Assembly (NCBI GenBank): GCA_016795465.1 | Contig: JAEUHK010000105.1 | Coordinates: forward strand, 1 to 51,640 | DNA: 51,640 bases | Direction of reading: 5' to 3' | From: Verrucomicrobiaceae bacterium | GTDB taxonomy: Bacteria; Verrucomicrobiota; Verrucomicrobiia; Verrucomicrobiales; Verrucomicrobiaceae | Shown: positions 6,989 to 15,561 of the stretch, in pieces | Position numbering within the stretch: the stretch's first letter is position 1 | Layout of the letters: every line of letters starts with the position of its first letter | Made by a program: the position numbers and the translations under genes | Notes under the pieces: model-generated | What the model was told of the DNA's origin: nothing | The model's database searches: none | Seen by the model: only the letters and a program-made list of their open reading frames with translations

Positions 6989-8341
6989 TCAAGCCGGATG
7001 AGTCAAGGTGTGAGGCTTCCGCGTCTTGAGAAGATGGAGTCCTTTCACCCAAAGCAGGCCGAGCCCCTGCCAGGTTTCGTCCTGATCCAATGGCGAGTAG
7101 AACTCATCCAGTGTTCCTTCGTTTTGAGCGTGCTCCAGGGAATCAAAGTGAATCTGCACGCTGGGCAGTAGAGAGCGAAGAAATGCGGCCCTGGGCTGAT
7201 CTCCGAGGGCGTCATAGGCACGGCTGGTTCTTTCCAACATTGCTCCACACTCCGTTACGTCGACTTCTTCATCGAGGATGATCGCTCCTTGCAGCCCCTC
7301 ACCATCGCACCGCAATGAGAAGCGAATTGCCAGGATTGCCGTCTGGAGATCTGGTTGAAGGGATTCTAGGGCGGCAAGCTCCATCGCGTGCCAAGTTGCC
7401 GCCGTTTGGGCCTGAGCCAGTCGAAAATAAAAATTCCACAGTGGTGTGTACCATGGCTTCTCGGGACCGAGTGCGACTACATCAGCTAGGCTGAACACGA
7501 TTTGCTCCAGCGGCTCTCTTTCGAACGAAGGATTTCCATCCGCCTCGGATTCGACACTGAGGATCGGCGGAAGCGAATCGTTGAGCGGCACGGTAGCAGC
7601 CAGCCTGAGCACTTCTTCCCGGCGAGACTCCAAGTCGTCAACGGCAAGGCCAAAGTAGTTGAGCGGATTCACTTTCAGATGGCCTGCCGCCACTCTGGGA
7701 TCACACCCGTTCAATTCACAAAAGAGCGCAAGAGCGTAGGCGTGTTCGCTCTCGCTAAGATAGCCCTGACGAGACCAAGACCACCCTGTGGTCCCCTGGC
7801 TGCCCCATTGGCGGAAGTCGAAGACCGCATTGCACACAAAGATACCAAAGCCCATGAAGCTGCACATCACATCCGTGTGAAGCTCATGATCAGCCCAACC
7901 AGTGGGCGGGTGGCTGCGCACTTTGCTTCGCAAGAGATAGTGACATAGCTCATGCACCATGGTGGCTGTCAGATGCACCGGATTGGCGAGCAAGTCCTCT
8001 TGGTAAGCGATGGTGATCTCCCCCTCATCGTGAATGTAAAGCCCGGCAGGACCACTCGATGCCCAATCTCCGATCCAGCCTTCTTCGCGAGCTTTGCGAG
8101 AATGCTCATCGCGGGGAATCTGCTTCAGCTGACACGGCCAGTCCGCCATGCCCATGAGTGCCTTCACATGTTCAAAAAGACGCAGGGCCGATTCGTGATC
8201 GTTGCCAGCCTGAAAGGGAAAAAACTCACGGGTAGGAAGGATCAGCCTCCGCTTCCGCAAAGCAGCCACTCCATCAAAGTTCTCAAGGAACCATTGCCAA
8301 GTGTCGAAATGCCAAGCCAGGGCGCCTTCATCGAAATGCAT
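6989..8341 (-). CDS. Uncharacterised protein with a HExxH zinc-metallopeptidase motif
   Basis: I do not recognise the family. The roughly 450-residue protein has HELCHYLLRS (His at about 130 and 134, catalytic-type Glu at 131). About 20 residues on comes DHELHTDVMCSFMGFG, whose E-x-H-x-D layout resembles the third zinc ligand helix of gluzincin-like peptidases. There is no signal peptide, so it is probably cytosolic. The second half is helical and may contain TPR-like pairs. A TTG at 8374 would lengthen it; I chose the ATG at 8341 (MHFDEGALAWHF). It converges on the SUKH gene and diverges from the Gfo/Idh/MocA gene. Base composition looks slightly less GC-biased than that of its neighbours, which could hint at transfer. 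Proteolytic activity is only suggested by the motif. Confidence 0.55.
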   Translation of the reverse strand: MHFDEGALAWHFDTWQWFLENFDGVAALRKRRLILPTREFFPFQAGNDHESALRLFEHVKALMGMADWPCQLKQIPRDEHSRKAREEGWIGDWASSGPAGLYIHDEGEITIAYQEDLLANPVHLTATMVHELCHYLLRSKVRSHPPTGWADHELHTDVMCSFMGFGIFVCNAVFDFRQWGSQGTTGWSWSRQGYLSESEHAYALALFCELNGCDPRVAAGHLKVNPLNYFGLAVDDLESRREEVLRLAATVPLNDSLPPILSVESEADGNPSFEREPLEQIVFSLADVVALGPEKPWYTPLWNFYFRLAQAQTAATWHAMELAALESLQPDLQTAILAIRFSLRCDGEGLQGAIILDEEVDVTECGAMLERTSRAYDALGDQPRAAFLRSLLPSVQIHFDSLEHAQNEGTLDEFYSPLDQDETWQGLGLLWVKGLHLLKTRKPHTLTHPA

Positions 8342-8414
8342 CAAACACGCTAAAAAACATCTGCCTCGGTGCAAGCCTGTGAAATGACTTGTTTATCAAG
8401 GCACTCGTCACTCG

Positions 8415-8431
8415 AAGGCACGTCGTGCCTT
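8415..8431. promoter_or_regulatory. Palindrome AAGGCACG-T-CGTGCCTT, candidate operator
   Basis: Perfect 8-bp arms surround one central base in the 176-nt divergent region between the HExxH gene and the Tat-exported oxidoreductase. A half-site copy (AAGGCAC) lies at 8398-8404. The compact symmetry is more like a regulator site than a terminator. The regulator is unknown; the adjacent AraC-type protein is one possibility. Confidence 0.35.
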
Positions 8432-8517
8432 TTGCCCCACTGTAGGCTCGCCAAAAGCCGGCAGCCCCCCGATACTCGCGCTTGTTCATTCGCGGCGACC
8501 TCCTACACTCGCCGCCG

Positions 8518-9828
8518 ATGACCAACCGCCGCCATTTCATCACTGCCAGCGCTGCCGCGCTCACTTTGCCGTCGTTTCATATTTTCGGTGCTGATGCGAA
8601 CAAAACGTATCGCACCGCCATCATCGGCTCGGGCTGGTGGGGGATGAACATCCTGCGTGAGGCCATCGCCAGCCGCCGCATCAAGGTCTGTGCCGTGTGC
8701 GATGCGCATGAAGACGTGGCATCAAACGCCGCCGATGAGATCAACGGCCTCAATGGCGACGACCCGAAGACCTACAAGGACTTCCGCGACATGCTGGCGA
8801 AGGAAAAGCCGGAGATCGTCATCATCGCCACGCCGGATCACTGGCATGCGCTGCAAACCATCGCCTGCTGCCAGGCCGGGGCGCATGTGCTCGTCGAGAA
8901 ACCCACCGGCCACACCATCGGCGAGAGCCAGGCAATGGTGAAGGCCGCCCGCGAGGCTGGCGTGGTGGTGCAGGTGGGCCTTCATCGCCGCATCGGCCCG
9001 CATCACGTCGAGGCGATGAACTTCCTCAAATCCGGTGCCGTGGGCAAAGTGGGCATGGTGCGTGTCTTTGCGCATAGCAAAGGCGGCCACGAGGAACCCC
9101 GCCCGAACAGCAAGGTGCCCGAAGGCATGGACTGGGACCTGTGGTGCGGCCCCGCGCCCTTGCGTCCCTTCAACACCAAGCTGCATCCCGGCGGCTGGCG
9201 GAACTTCCTCGACTACGCGAACGGCACGATGGGCGACTGGGGCGTTCACTGGCTCGATCAGATCCTCTGGTGGAGCGGTGAGAAGGGCCCGAAAAAGGTC
9301 TTCTGCACCGGCGGGCGGAACATCGCTGGTCCTGCCATCCTCAACGAGAAGGAGCAGACCACCGACGCACCAGATCATCAGGTGGCCACGTTTGAGTTCG
9401 AGCAATTCACCGCCGTATGGGAGCATCGCAAATTCGCAGGCAACGACAGCGAGAAACACGGCATCGGCGCTTACTTCTACGGCGAGAAAGGCGTGCTCCA
9501 CATCGGCTGGCGCGATGGCTGGACCTTCCACCCCGCGAATCCGAAGGACGGCGAGAAACACGGCAACCACCAGCTTCAAGAGCCCGATGGTCACAACATC
9601 GCGCTGCTTTGGGTGGACTTCATCGACGCCATCGAGAAGAAGCGCAAACCCGTGGCCGACATCGAAAGCGCCCACCGCTCCTCCTGCCTGCCCATGCTCG
9701 GCATGCTCAGCCACAAAGCCGGCCGCAGCATCCAGTGGGACGCCGACAAAGAACAGATCATCGGCGATGCCGAAGCCTCCAAACTCCTCCGCCGCGAGTA
9801 TCGCGGTGAATGGAAGTATCCCGTTTGA
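8518..9828 (+). CDS. Tat-exported Gfo/Idh/MocA family oxidoreductase
   Basis: NAD(P)-dependent sugar or inositol oxidoreductase family. The first residues, MTNRRHFITASAAALTLPSF, form a twin-arginine signal, as is common for planctomycete and verrucomicrobial members. The Rossmann part follows: YRTAIIGSGWWGMNILREA at about 31-49, IIATPDHWHALQ, then the family's VLVEKPTGHT (Lys of the EKP motif, catalytic or cofactor-orienting). The C-terminal substrate domain has GGWRNFLDYANGTMGDWGVH. The ATG at 8518 was chosen because it begins the Tat signal; the frame is open upstream to 8482. The stop overlaps the start of the AraC-type regulator gene, so the pair is probably co-translated. The substrate is unknown, likely a sugar derivative handled in the periplasm. 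Confidence 0.88.
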   Translation: MTNRRHFITASAAALTLPSFHIFGADANKTYRTAIIGSGWWGMNILREAIASRRIKVCAVCDAHEDVASNAADEINGLNGDDPKTYKDFRDMLAKEKPEIVIIATPDHWHALQTIACCQAGAHVLVEKPTGHTIGESQAMVKAAREAGVVVQVGLHRRIGPHHVEAMNFLKSGAVGKVGMVRVFAHSKGGHEEPRPNSKVPEGMDWDLWCGPAPLRPFNTKLHPGGWRNFLDYANGTMGDWGVHWLDQILWWSGEKGPKKVFCTGGRNIAGPAILNEKEQTTDAPDHQVATFEFEQFTAVWEHRKFAGNDSEKHGIGAYFYGEKGVLHIGWRDGWTFHPANPKDGEKHGNHQLQEPDGHNIALLWVDFIDAIEKKRKPVADIESAHRSSCLPMLGMLSHKAGRSIQWDADKEQIIGDAEASKLLRREYRGEWKYPV

Positions 9829-10703
9829 TGCCCATGAAGCCTGTCTTTGAAAAAGTCCCGAAACGCGACTGGGAGTCTTTCCACTGCGAAATCGTGCGCG
9901 GCCGCGATTACGGCACGCGCTGGCACTTTCATCCCGAGTTCCAGATCACGCTGGCCATTGAAAGCAGCGGCCATCGCGTCGTGGGAGACAACATCGCCCC
10001 GCTGACAGATGGCGACATCGTGCTGCTCGGCGCAAACCTGCCGCATGTCTGGCATCAGGATGAGAACGCCGGCAAGGATGTGCATGCGATCATCGCCCGC
10101 TTTGATCCGCAGACGCTCGGGGCGGACTTCTTCAAGCTGCCGGAACTCGATGGCATCCGTCGCCTGCTCGAAAAAGCCTCACGCGGCCTCGAAGTGCGCG
10201 GCAAGACGCGTGGCATCATCGCGGCGCACATGCGGCGCATCGCGGAGACGGAAGGTTTTGCCCGGCTGCTGGAACTGCTGGCCATCCTGCATGTGCTCTC
10301 GGAAGCGAAGAGCGATGTGAAGCCGCTCTCGAGTGCTGGTTACACGCCCAAGCTCGAATCCGCCGACCAGGGTCGCATGCAACGTGTGTGTGATTTCATC
10401 CACTCGCACCTCACCGAGGACATCGACCGTGCGCAGCTCGCGAAGCTGGCACATCTCAGCGAGGGTGCCTTCAGCCGCTTCTTCCATTCACGCACGGGCA
10501 AAACGGTGCCGGAGTATGTGAACGAAGTGCGTGTAGGCCGTGCCTGCCGCATGCTGGCGGAGGATGCGCTGAACATCACCGACATCGCGATGGACTGCGG
10601 CTACCGCAACCTCGCAAACTTCAACCGCCGCTTCCGCCAAGTGACCAGCATGACACCGAGCGAGTATCGCTCGAAGTTCCGCGGTGCGGCAGGTGGACGT
10701 TGA
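9828..10703 (+). CDS. AraC/XylS-family transcriptional regulator
   Basis: This 291-residue regulator has an N-terminal cupin sensor (RWHFHPEFQITLAIESSG, DIVLLGANLPHVWHQDE at about 25-85). A C-terminal pair of helix-turn-helix motifs spans about residues 190-285: DIDRAQLAKLAHLSEGAFSR and NITDIAMDCGYRNLANFNRR, ending in the AraC signature MTPSEYR. It should sense a small ligand, probably a sugar, and activate transcription. The ATG at 9828 overlaps the TGA of the oxidoreductase gene (TGATG), so this gene likely regulates, and is made with, that enzyme. A second ATG lies 6 nt on. The stop is 3 nt from the convergent racemase gene. Confidence 0.85.
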   Translation: MPMKPVFEKVPKRDWESFHCEIVRGRDYGTRWHFHPEFQITLAIESSGHRVVGDNIAPLTDGDIVLLGANLPHVWHQDENAGKDVHAIIARFDPQTLGADFFKLPELDGIRRLLEKASRGLEVRGKTRGIIAAHMRRIAETEGFARLLELLAILHVLSEAKSDVKPLSSAGYTPKLESADQGRMQRVCDFIHSHLTEDIDRAQLAKLAHLSEGAFSRFFHSRTGKTVPEYVNEVRVGRACRMLAEDALNITDIAMDCGYRNLANFNRRFRQVTSMTPSEYRSKFRGAAGGR

Positions 10704-10706
10704 AAC

Positions 10707-11960
10707 TCACGGCGCAGCCTGAAGCCGGCTCCAGACGGCCTGCAAACGCTCCTTCAGCAACTTCACCGAAGGCGCAGGCAGCATCGCAGGCGTGAGCGGC
10801 ACGTTCTTCGTGTCCTCACGTTCGAGATGACCGGGCATGCGAGAGTATTTGTAGTCGCGATCTAGGCTGCCATCGGCTGCGAGCTTGATGCCAGCACAGG
10901 CCGTGTTCGGCACCGAGAGATAGAAAAGGTCCTTCGCGAGCACGCAGGCCTCACCGGGCTTCAAACGCAGCTTGGCGAGAGCCAGCTCGCGGAAGAGTTC
11001 GCGTGCGGTAAGCTGCGCCGGGTTCACAAACGTGCGCTTTTCGGCAATGAGATCCTTCCACGCGGCCTCGGTACGGATTTGCGCGAAGGCGGCATCAATC
11101 TCCGCTTCAGCGAGCGGGTAGTGCGTGCAGCCCAAAACAATCGTTTCGAGCGGTTTGGAAGGTTTGAGGGCCAGATAAGCTTCCGCGAGCGAGCGGGCCT
11201 CTTTGAGCGCATAGCTCGAAACCGAGTCCGGAAAGGCTGAATCACCTTCGATGGCACCGGCGAGCGTGGCGCTGCCTTGCTGAGCGATCATCGGCACGGA
11301 ACGACCCGCGAGGCCGAGCGAGCTTGTGATGGTCCGCGGATAGACGCCGCTCGCGCAGGTGCCCACGGTGGCCAGGATGCCGATGCCGCCTTCCGCTTTC
11401 GATTCGACGACACCGCGTGCACCTGCCTCGACGACACCCACGACGATCACCGGCAGCTTCCAGGCGGCGATGGCTTGGCGGATGTCTTCGAGGCCGTAAG
11501 CCGTGGCGGTGTTGCACGCGATGACGATGGCTTTGACCGGTGGTTTGTCGAAACGAGGCTCCGCAGCCCACACACGCCTGCCAAGCAGGAAGACGGCATC
11601 CTTCACGATGAGCTCGCGGAGGTAATCGGTGCGTCCAGCGGCGGAGTAATTGCCATACGGCATATTCGCCTGATCGCCGAAGTAGATGAAGCGCTCGTCT
11701 TGAAAGTCCGGCACGCCATCCGAGCCAGGAGCGAGCGTATCGTTGTGAAACGCGTCGAGCTTCAAAATGGCCTCCATGACCGTGAGACCGCCGATGCCGG
11801 AGTCAAAGACACCGATGGGCAGACGTCGCGTGGCCTCGTCCGCGCTCCAGGCCGCTTTGTCGAAGGTGAAAGCGGCTTTGCCATCGCCCGGCGCATGCGT
11901 GATGAGATCAGCGGCGGCCGTCGTGAGCGTGAGACTGAGGAGGCAGAGGATGGTTTTCAT
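10707..11960 (-). CDS. Glutamate racemase-like protein with a signal peptide
   Basis: Asp/Glu racemase fold. Motifs: LPIGVFDSGIGGLTVMEAI at about 47-65, IYFGDQANMPYGNY, then the two catalytic cysteines in IVIACNTATAYG and IVLGCTHYPLAEAE. This is the MurI pattern, which interconverts L- and D-glutamate for peptidoglycan. The protein begins with MKTILCLLSLTLTTAAADL, a clear signal peptide, and has 417 residues against roughly 260-290 for a normal MurI. The extra length comes from an N-terminal insert and a C-terminal tail. Export would put it outside the cytosol, where cell-wall precursor synthesis does not occur, so its role may differ from MurI. The start overlaps the stop of the upstream SpmA-SpmB gene by 4 nt, implying co-translation. 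Confidence 0.8.
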   Translation of the reverse strand: MKTILCLLSLTLTTAAADLITHAPGDGKAAFTFDKAAWSADEATRRLPIGVFDSGIGGLTVMEAILKLDAFHNDTLAPGSDGVPDFQDERFIYFGDQANMPYGNYSAAGRTDYLRELIVKDAVFLLGRRVWAAEPRFDKPPVKAIVIACNTATAYGLEDIRQAIAAWKLPVIVVGVVEAGARGVVESKAEGGIGILATVGTCASGVYPRTITSSLGLAGRSVPMIAQQGSATLAGAIEGDSAFPDSVSSYALKEARSLAEAYLALKPSKPLETIVLGCTHYPLAEAEIDAAFAQIRTEAAWKDLIAEKRTFVNPAQLTARELFRELALAKLRLKPGEACVLAKDLFYLSVPNTACAGIKLAADGSLDRDYKYSRMPGHLEREDTKNVPLTPAMLPAPSVKLLKERLQAVWSRLQAAP

Positions 11961-13363
11961 GCGAGAGCAAACAGCAAGCGACCAAAGAACACGGCAGCAA
12001 TCATCCCGGCAAAGTCAGCCGTGAGGCCAGCGAGCAAAGCATGGCGAAAATGACGGATGCCGACGCTGCCAAAGTAAACGGTGAGCACATAGAAGGTTGT
12101 TTCCGTTGAGCCATACAAGACGGCGGCGGTGAATTTGACCGTCTCACTGAGATCAGGCCGCGTGAGGATCTCATTGAGGATGCCTTGAGCCCCGCTGCCG
12201 CTGAGCGGTCGCATGAGGGCGAGCGTGAGCAGCTCCACCGGAAAGCCGAGCAGGTTCAGCACAGGCGCGAGCGCATATTCCAGCAGCAAAAAGGCACCTG
12301 ATTCACGCAGAATGGCCAGCACGGCGAGCATGGCCACGAGGTAGGGCATGATGCGTGTGGCCACCGCGAAGCCTTCTTTGGCACCTTCGACAAATTCTTC
12401 ATACACACGCACTCCACGCACCCACGCGATGCCGACAGCAGCGAGCAAGATGGCGGGAATGGCGAGGCCTGAAGCACCATCCATGACGCGTCGCCACACC
12501 GGCGGCTCGATGGCGATGACTTGGGTCTGCGCAGCTTTTTGCTCGCTGAGAACTTTTTCGGCCATCGCCTTTCGTTCGGCGGCTTTTTCGATGACGGAGG
12601 AAAGGCCGGTGCGATGCAGCAGATCACCGCGAAGGTGCTTGGGGCCGAGTTCGAGCACCGCCATGCCAGCGAAGAGCAGAGCGACGATGCCGAGGAAAAT
12701 CTTCGAACGCATCGAAAGGCCGCCCGCTGCGGCTTTTTGAGCCTCGGCGGGCTTTTCGACCTCATCGGGCAGTTGCGGTGAGAAGCGTTGATAGCTCTTC
12801 GCGGCGAGCACGGCCACGGTGGAGGTGCAGGCGGTGGCGATGATGGTGGGAATGATGACGCGGAAGCTGTTGCTGATGCCCGCGGCATTGAGGAAGTTCA
12901 TCGCGGTGATGGGAATGAGTGTGAAGCCCGCGGTGTTCAGCGCGAGGAAGGTGACCATCGTGTTGCTGGCGCTCTGTTTGTGCGGATTGAGCTCCTGCAG
13001 ATGCGTCATGGCCTTCAGGCCCATCGGCGTGGCGCTGTTTGAGAGGCCGAGCATGTTCGCGGAGAGGTTCATCACCATGGCGCCGAGAGCGGGATGATCC
13101 TTTGGCACATTGGGAAAGAGCCTGCGCAGCAGCGGTGAGAGCAGCCGCACGACCGCATCGAGCACACCGGCCTTTTCCATGAGCCGCAGCACGCCGAGCC
13201 AGAACATCATCATGCCTGCCAGCGGCAGTGCGATGCCCATGACGGCTTTCTCCGATGCCTTCGCAGCGGCATCGAGCACACTGCCCTCACCGGAGACATG
13301 CCCGGTGAGCCCCGCGACGAGGATTCCGATGAAAAGAAGGGCCGCCCAAATGTGGTTCAGCAT
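11957..13363 (-). CDS. SpmA-SpmB fusion membrane protein (nucleoside-recognition/Gate domains)
   Basis: This 468-residue polytopic membrane protein joins two domains that are separate spore maturation proteins in Bacillus. The SpmA half (about 1-190) has MMMFWLGVLRLMEKAGVLD and MNLSANMLGLSNSATPMGLK. A loop (about 195-290) follows, then the SpmB half with RIMPYLVAMLAVLAILRES, RPLSGSGAQG and GSTETTFYVLTVYFG. Fused forms occur in non-sporulating bacteria, where they are thought to transport an unknown small solute. The ATG at 13363 (MLNHIWAALLF) was chosen over an upstream in-frame start because it gives a normal membrane-insertion N-terminus. The gene lies 48 nt after the FGE-like gene and overlaps the racemase gene. 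Confidence 0.85.
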   Translation of the reverse strand: MLNHIWAALLFIGILVAGLTGHVSGEGSVLDAAAKASEKAVMGIALPLAGMMMFWLGVLRLMEKAGVLDAVVRLLSPLLRRLFPNVPKDHPALGAMVMNLSANMLGLSNSATPMGLKAMTHLQELNPHKQSASNTMVTFLALNTAGFTLIPITAMNFLNAAGISNSFRVIIPTIIATACTSTVAVLAAKSYQRFSPQLPDEVEKPAEAQKAAAGGLSMRSKIFLGIVALLFAGMAVLELGPKHLRGDLLHRTGLSSVIEKAAERKAMAEKVLSEQKAAQTQVIAIEPPVWRRVMDGASGLAIPAILLAAVGIAWVRGVRVYEEFVEGAKEGFAVATRIMPYLVAMLAVLAILRESGAFLLLEYALAPVLNLLGFPVELLTLALMRPLSGSGAQGILNEILTRPDLSETVKFTAAVLYGSTETTFYVLTVYFGSVGIRHFRHALLAGLTADFAGMIAAVFFGRLLFALA

Positions 13364-13411
13364 GATGGCAAAGCATGGCGCATGCAGGCCGCGTGTGGCA
13401 AGCACCTTGAA

Positions 13412-14719
13412 TCAAGGACGACGCACGACGCGGAAGCCTATGTGCAGCGAGCGGCAGGGATCACGGTAGTCCGTTCGATTGGCACAGCGAGCATCATCCG
13501 CCCGATGCCTCCAACTGCCGCCGCGCACGACCCAGGTGGAGCTGAAATCTGCCCCTTTCGGATCGACGACCTCTACCATGGGCTGGCCAGCGGTCGCATC
13601 GCCAAGGCTGCTGAGCTCGGCAATGCCGTAGTATTTGTCATACATGTCCCAGCACCATTCCGCGACGTTTCCTGCCATGTCGTGAAGGCCTAGCGGATTC
13701 GCCCGAAGGCTGCCGACCGGAGTGGTGGGCGGGTAACGGCCGTCAATGAGCTGCGGTGCAGGGCGTTCCCCGCCTTTGTCATACGCCAGATCACCTGCGC
13801 CAGCGTAGTTGGCCTCTTCGGGCGTCAGTTCATCGCCGGAGGGAAAGCGGCGGCCTTGCAAACCGCCGCGTGCGGCCAGTTCCCACTCCGCCTCGGTCGG
13901 CAGGCGAAAGCCGTTGGCGTCCCAATTCACCTGCCTGGAGGTGATGTAATCCTCTCCAGCACGAATGATCTGCGTGTGCTCCGCGTCGAGATAGTAGCAC
14001 GGCGTGAGCTTTTCCATTTCGCTGAGGGCGTTGCACCACTTCACCGCGTCCATCCATGTGACCGAGGTAGCCGGATGCTCAGGCCCACGGGCAATCACGG
14101 CCGGCAGATCCGGATAGCCATTCGCGAGCGCCCACTCCCGCACCTTGTCCCAACGCAACTGCGACACCTCATGACGCGCGATCCAGTAGCTGGAAAGCTT
14201 CACGCGATGTGGCAAGGCATCACGAATGCCATCCAAGGCATCCCCCAGCTCGCCGGCGGCGTTTTCGACGAGCACAAAGTCCTTTTCGAGCGCAGGTGTG
14301 CGCACGACTGGAGCGACTCGCAGCCCGGGCTGCTTTTTCACCACGACTGGTGCGGGCGGCGGAACAGGCTTCGACGCGGCCTTCGTCACTGCTTTTGTCG
14401 TCGGCAGATCCGTCGTGATTCCCCAAAGGATCACGCCCGCGACGAGCAGCACGCCCGCCAGGCCAAGCAGACGCTTGGCGAAGGTGTGACGCTTCCGGTT
14501 GACGGCGGAAACCGGTGCCAGCAGGCCCGAATCGATCGCACGACTCTCCACGTCACGCGTTTCCGTCGATGCTGGCAGCGCCGCCCGCGTTTTGCGAGGA
14601 ACGATGGCCCACGCGACTCCCGCCACCGCAGCGAGCCCGAGCACGCGGGCAAGCTTTCGACCGCCGCCCGCCTTCCGGCGGTTGGTGGAGGAGGCGTTTG
14701 AGGGCGATTCAAAATCCAT
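13412..14719 (-). CDS. Membrane-anchored formylglycine-generating enzyme-like (SUMF1) domain protein
   Basis: The C-terminal 290 or so residues are an FGE-sulfatase (SUMF1/EgtB-type) domain: SYWIARHEVSQLRWDKVREW, ATSVTWMDAVKWCNALSE, NGFRLPTEAEWELAARGG, NPLGLHDMAGNVAEWCWD, and STWVVRGGSW near the end, closing with SLHIGFRVVR. Upstream are two hydrophobic segments, LARVLGLAAVAGVAWAIV (about 24-41) and RLLGLAGVLLVAGVILWGI (about 83-101), then a Pro-rich linker, so the domain is probably periplasmic. Classic FGE oxidises a sulfatase Cys or Ser to formylglycine, but many domain members have other or unknown roles. No sulfatase gene is adjacent. It lies in a minus-strand run after surE. Confidence 0.8.
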   Translation of the reverse strand: MDFESPSNASSTNRRKAGGGRKLARVLGLAAVAGVAWAIVPRKTRAALPASTETRDVESRAIDSGLLAPVSAVNRKRHTFAKRLLGLAGVLLVAGVILWGITTDLPTTKAVTKAASKPVPPPAPVVVKKQPGLRVAPVVRTPALEKDFVLVENAAGELGDALDGIRDALPHRVKLSSYWIARHEVSQLRWDKVREWALANGYPDLPAVIARGPEHPATSVTWMDAVKWCNALSEMEKLTPCYYLDAEHTQIIRAGEDYITSRQVNWDANGFRLPTEAEWELAARGGLQGRRFPSGDELTPEEANYAGAGDLAYDKGGERPAPQLIDGRYPPTTPVGSLRANPLGLHDMAGNVAEWCWDMYDKYYGIAELSSLGDATAGQPMVEVVDPKGADFSSTWVVRGGSWRHRADDARCANRTDYRDPCRSLHIGFRVVRRP

Positions 14720-14789
14720 GAGACGAGAAAGACATCATCTCTCGCCACTTCACCCGCTTTTGCATCCCTTTTTTACGTCGGAGCCCGCT

Positions 14790-15491
14790 TCAGACACCCA
14801 CCATCGACACAGCCACCCTGTCGGAAAAACACACTTCGACATCAGAGCCCGGATCACGCGGTCGCTCGGCATACGAGGCGGTGTAGTCGAATATGTGATG
14901 CTCAGGATGATCGCGGCGGGCGTAGGTCACATTCAGCGGTGATTTGGCGGGCTCACAACGCAAGCGGGGCGGCATGTCGGCGATGTCAGGAGGCAGATGC
15001 GGGAAGTTGATGTTCCAAAAGCTTCGCGGTGCCTTCGTGGCATGATGCAGCTCGCCCAGCACGGTGGAGGTCCAGCGGGCCGTGCGCTCCCAATCGACCG
15101 GCACACCACGCTTCAGGTAGTGCGAGAAGGCGATGCTGCGCACGCCATGATAGGTGGCCTCACGTGCGGCGGCCACGGTGCCGGAGATGACGATGTCCTG
15201 CCCCATGTTTCCACCGGCATTCACGCCGCTCAAAACGAGATCCGGCTTCAAATCGAGAGCAAAGAGCGCCAGCCGGACGCAATCGGCCGGCGTGCCCTGC
15301 ACGGCGTAGCGATGCTCGCCACGCGGCTCGACGACAAGCGGCTGATGCGTGGTCACGCGATGCCCGCACATCGACTTCTCGCTGTCCGGTGCCACGATGA
15401 CCGGGCGCCATCCGAGCGCCAAAACCGCCTTTTCCGCCGCCGCGATCCCCGGGGCGTCAATTCCATCGTCATTGGTGAGGAGAACGAGCAT
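14790..15491 (-). CDS. surE: 5'/3'-nucleotidase SurE
   Basis: SurE survival-protein phosphatase, 233 residues, cytosolic. The N-terminal metal site is MLVLLTNDDGIDAPGI, with the paired Asp residues at 8-9. The family's VIVAPDSEKSMCGH and the Asn-containing LVLSGVNAGGNMGQD are also present, as is ISGTVAAAREATYHG. It hydrolyses nucleoside monophosphates and other phosphomonoesters. I chose the ATG at 15491, immediately before the conserved core, over two upstream in-frame starts at 15512 and 15539. It is divergent from the DUF1501 gene, with 70 nt between the starts. Confidence 0.92.
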   Translation of the reverse strand: MLVLLTNDDGIDAPGIAAAEKAVLALGWRPVIVAPDSEKSMCGHRVTTHQPLVVEPRGEHRYAVQGTPADCVRLALFALDLKPDLVLSGVNAGGNMGQDIVISGTVAAAREATYHGVRSIAFSHYLKRGVPVDWERTARWTSTVLGELHHATKAPRSFWNINFPHLPPDIADMPPRLRCEPAKSPLNVTYARRDHPEHHIFDYTASYAERPRDPGSDVEVCFSDRVAVSMVGV

Positions 15492-15561
15492 CGAGGGTTT
15501 TAGCCTTGCCATGCATGAATGCAATCTGGTTAGATCCACCTGTTTTCATCGTCTTAGCCGC

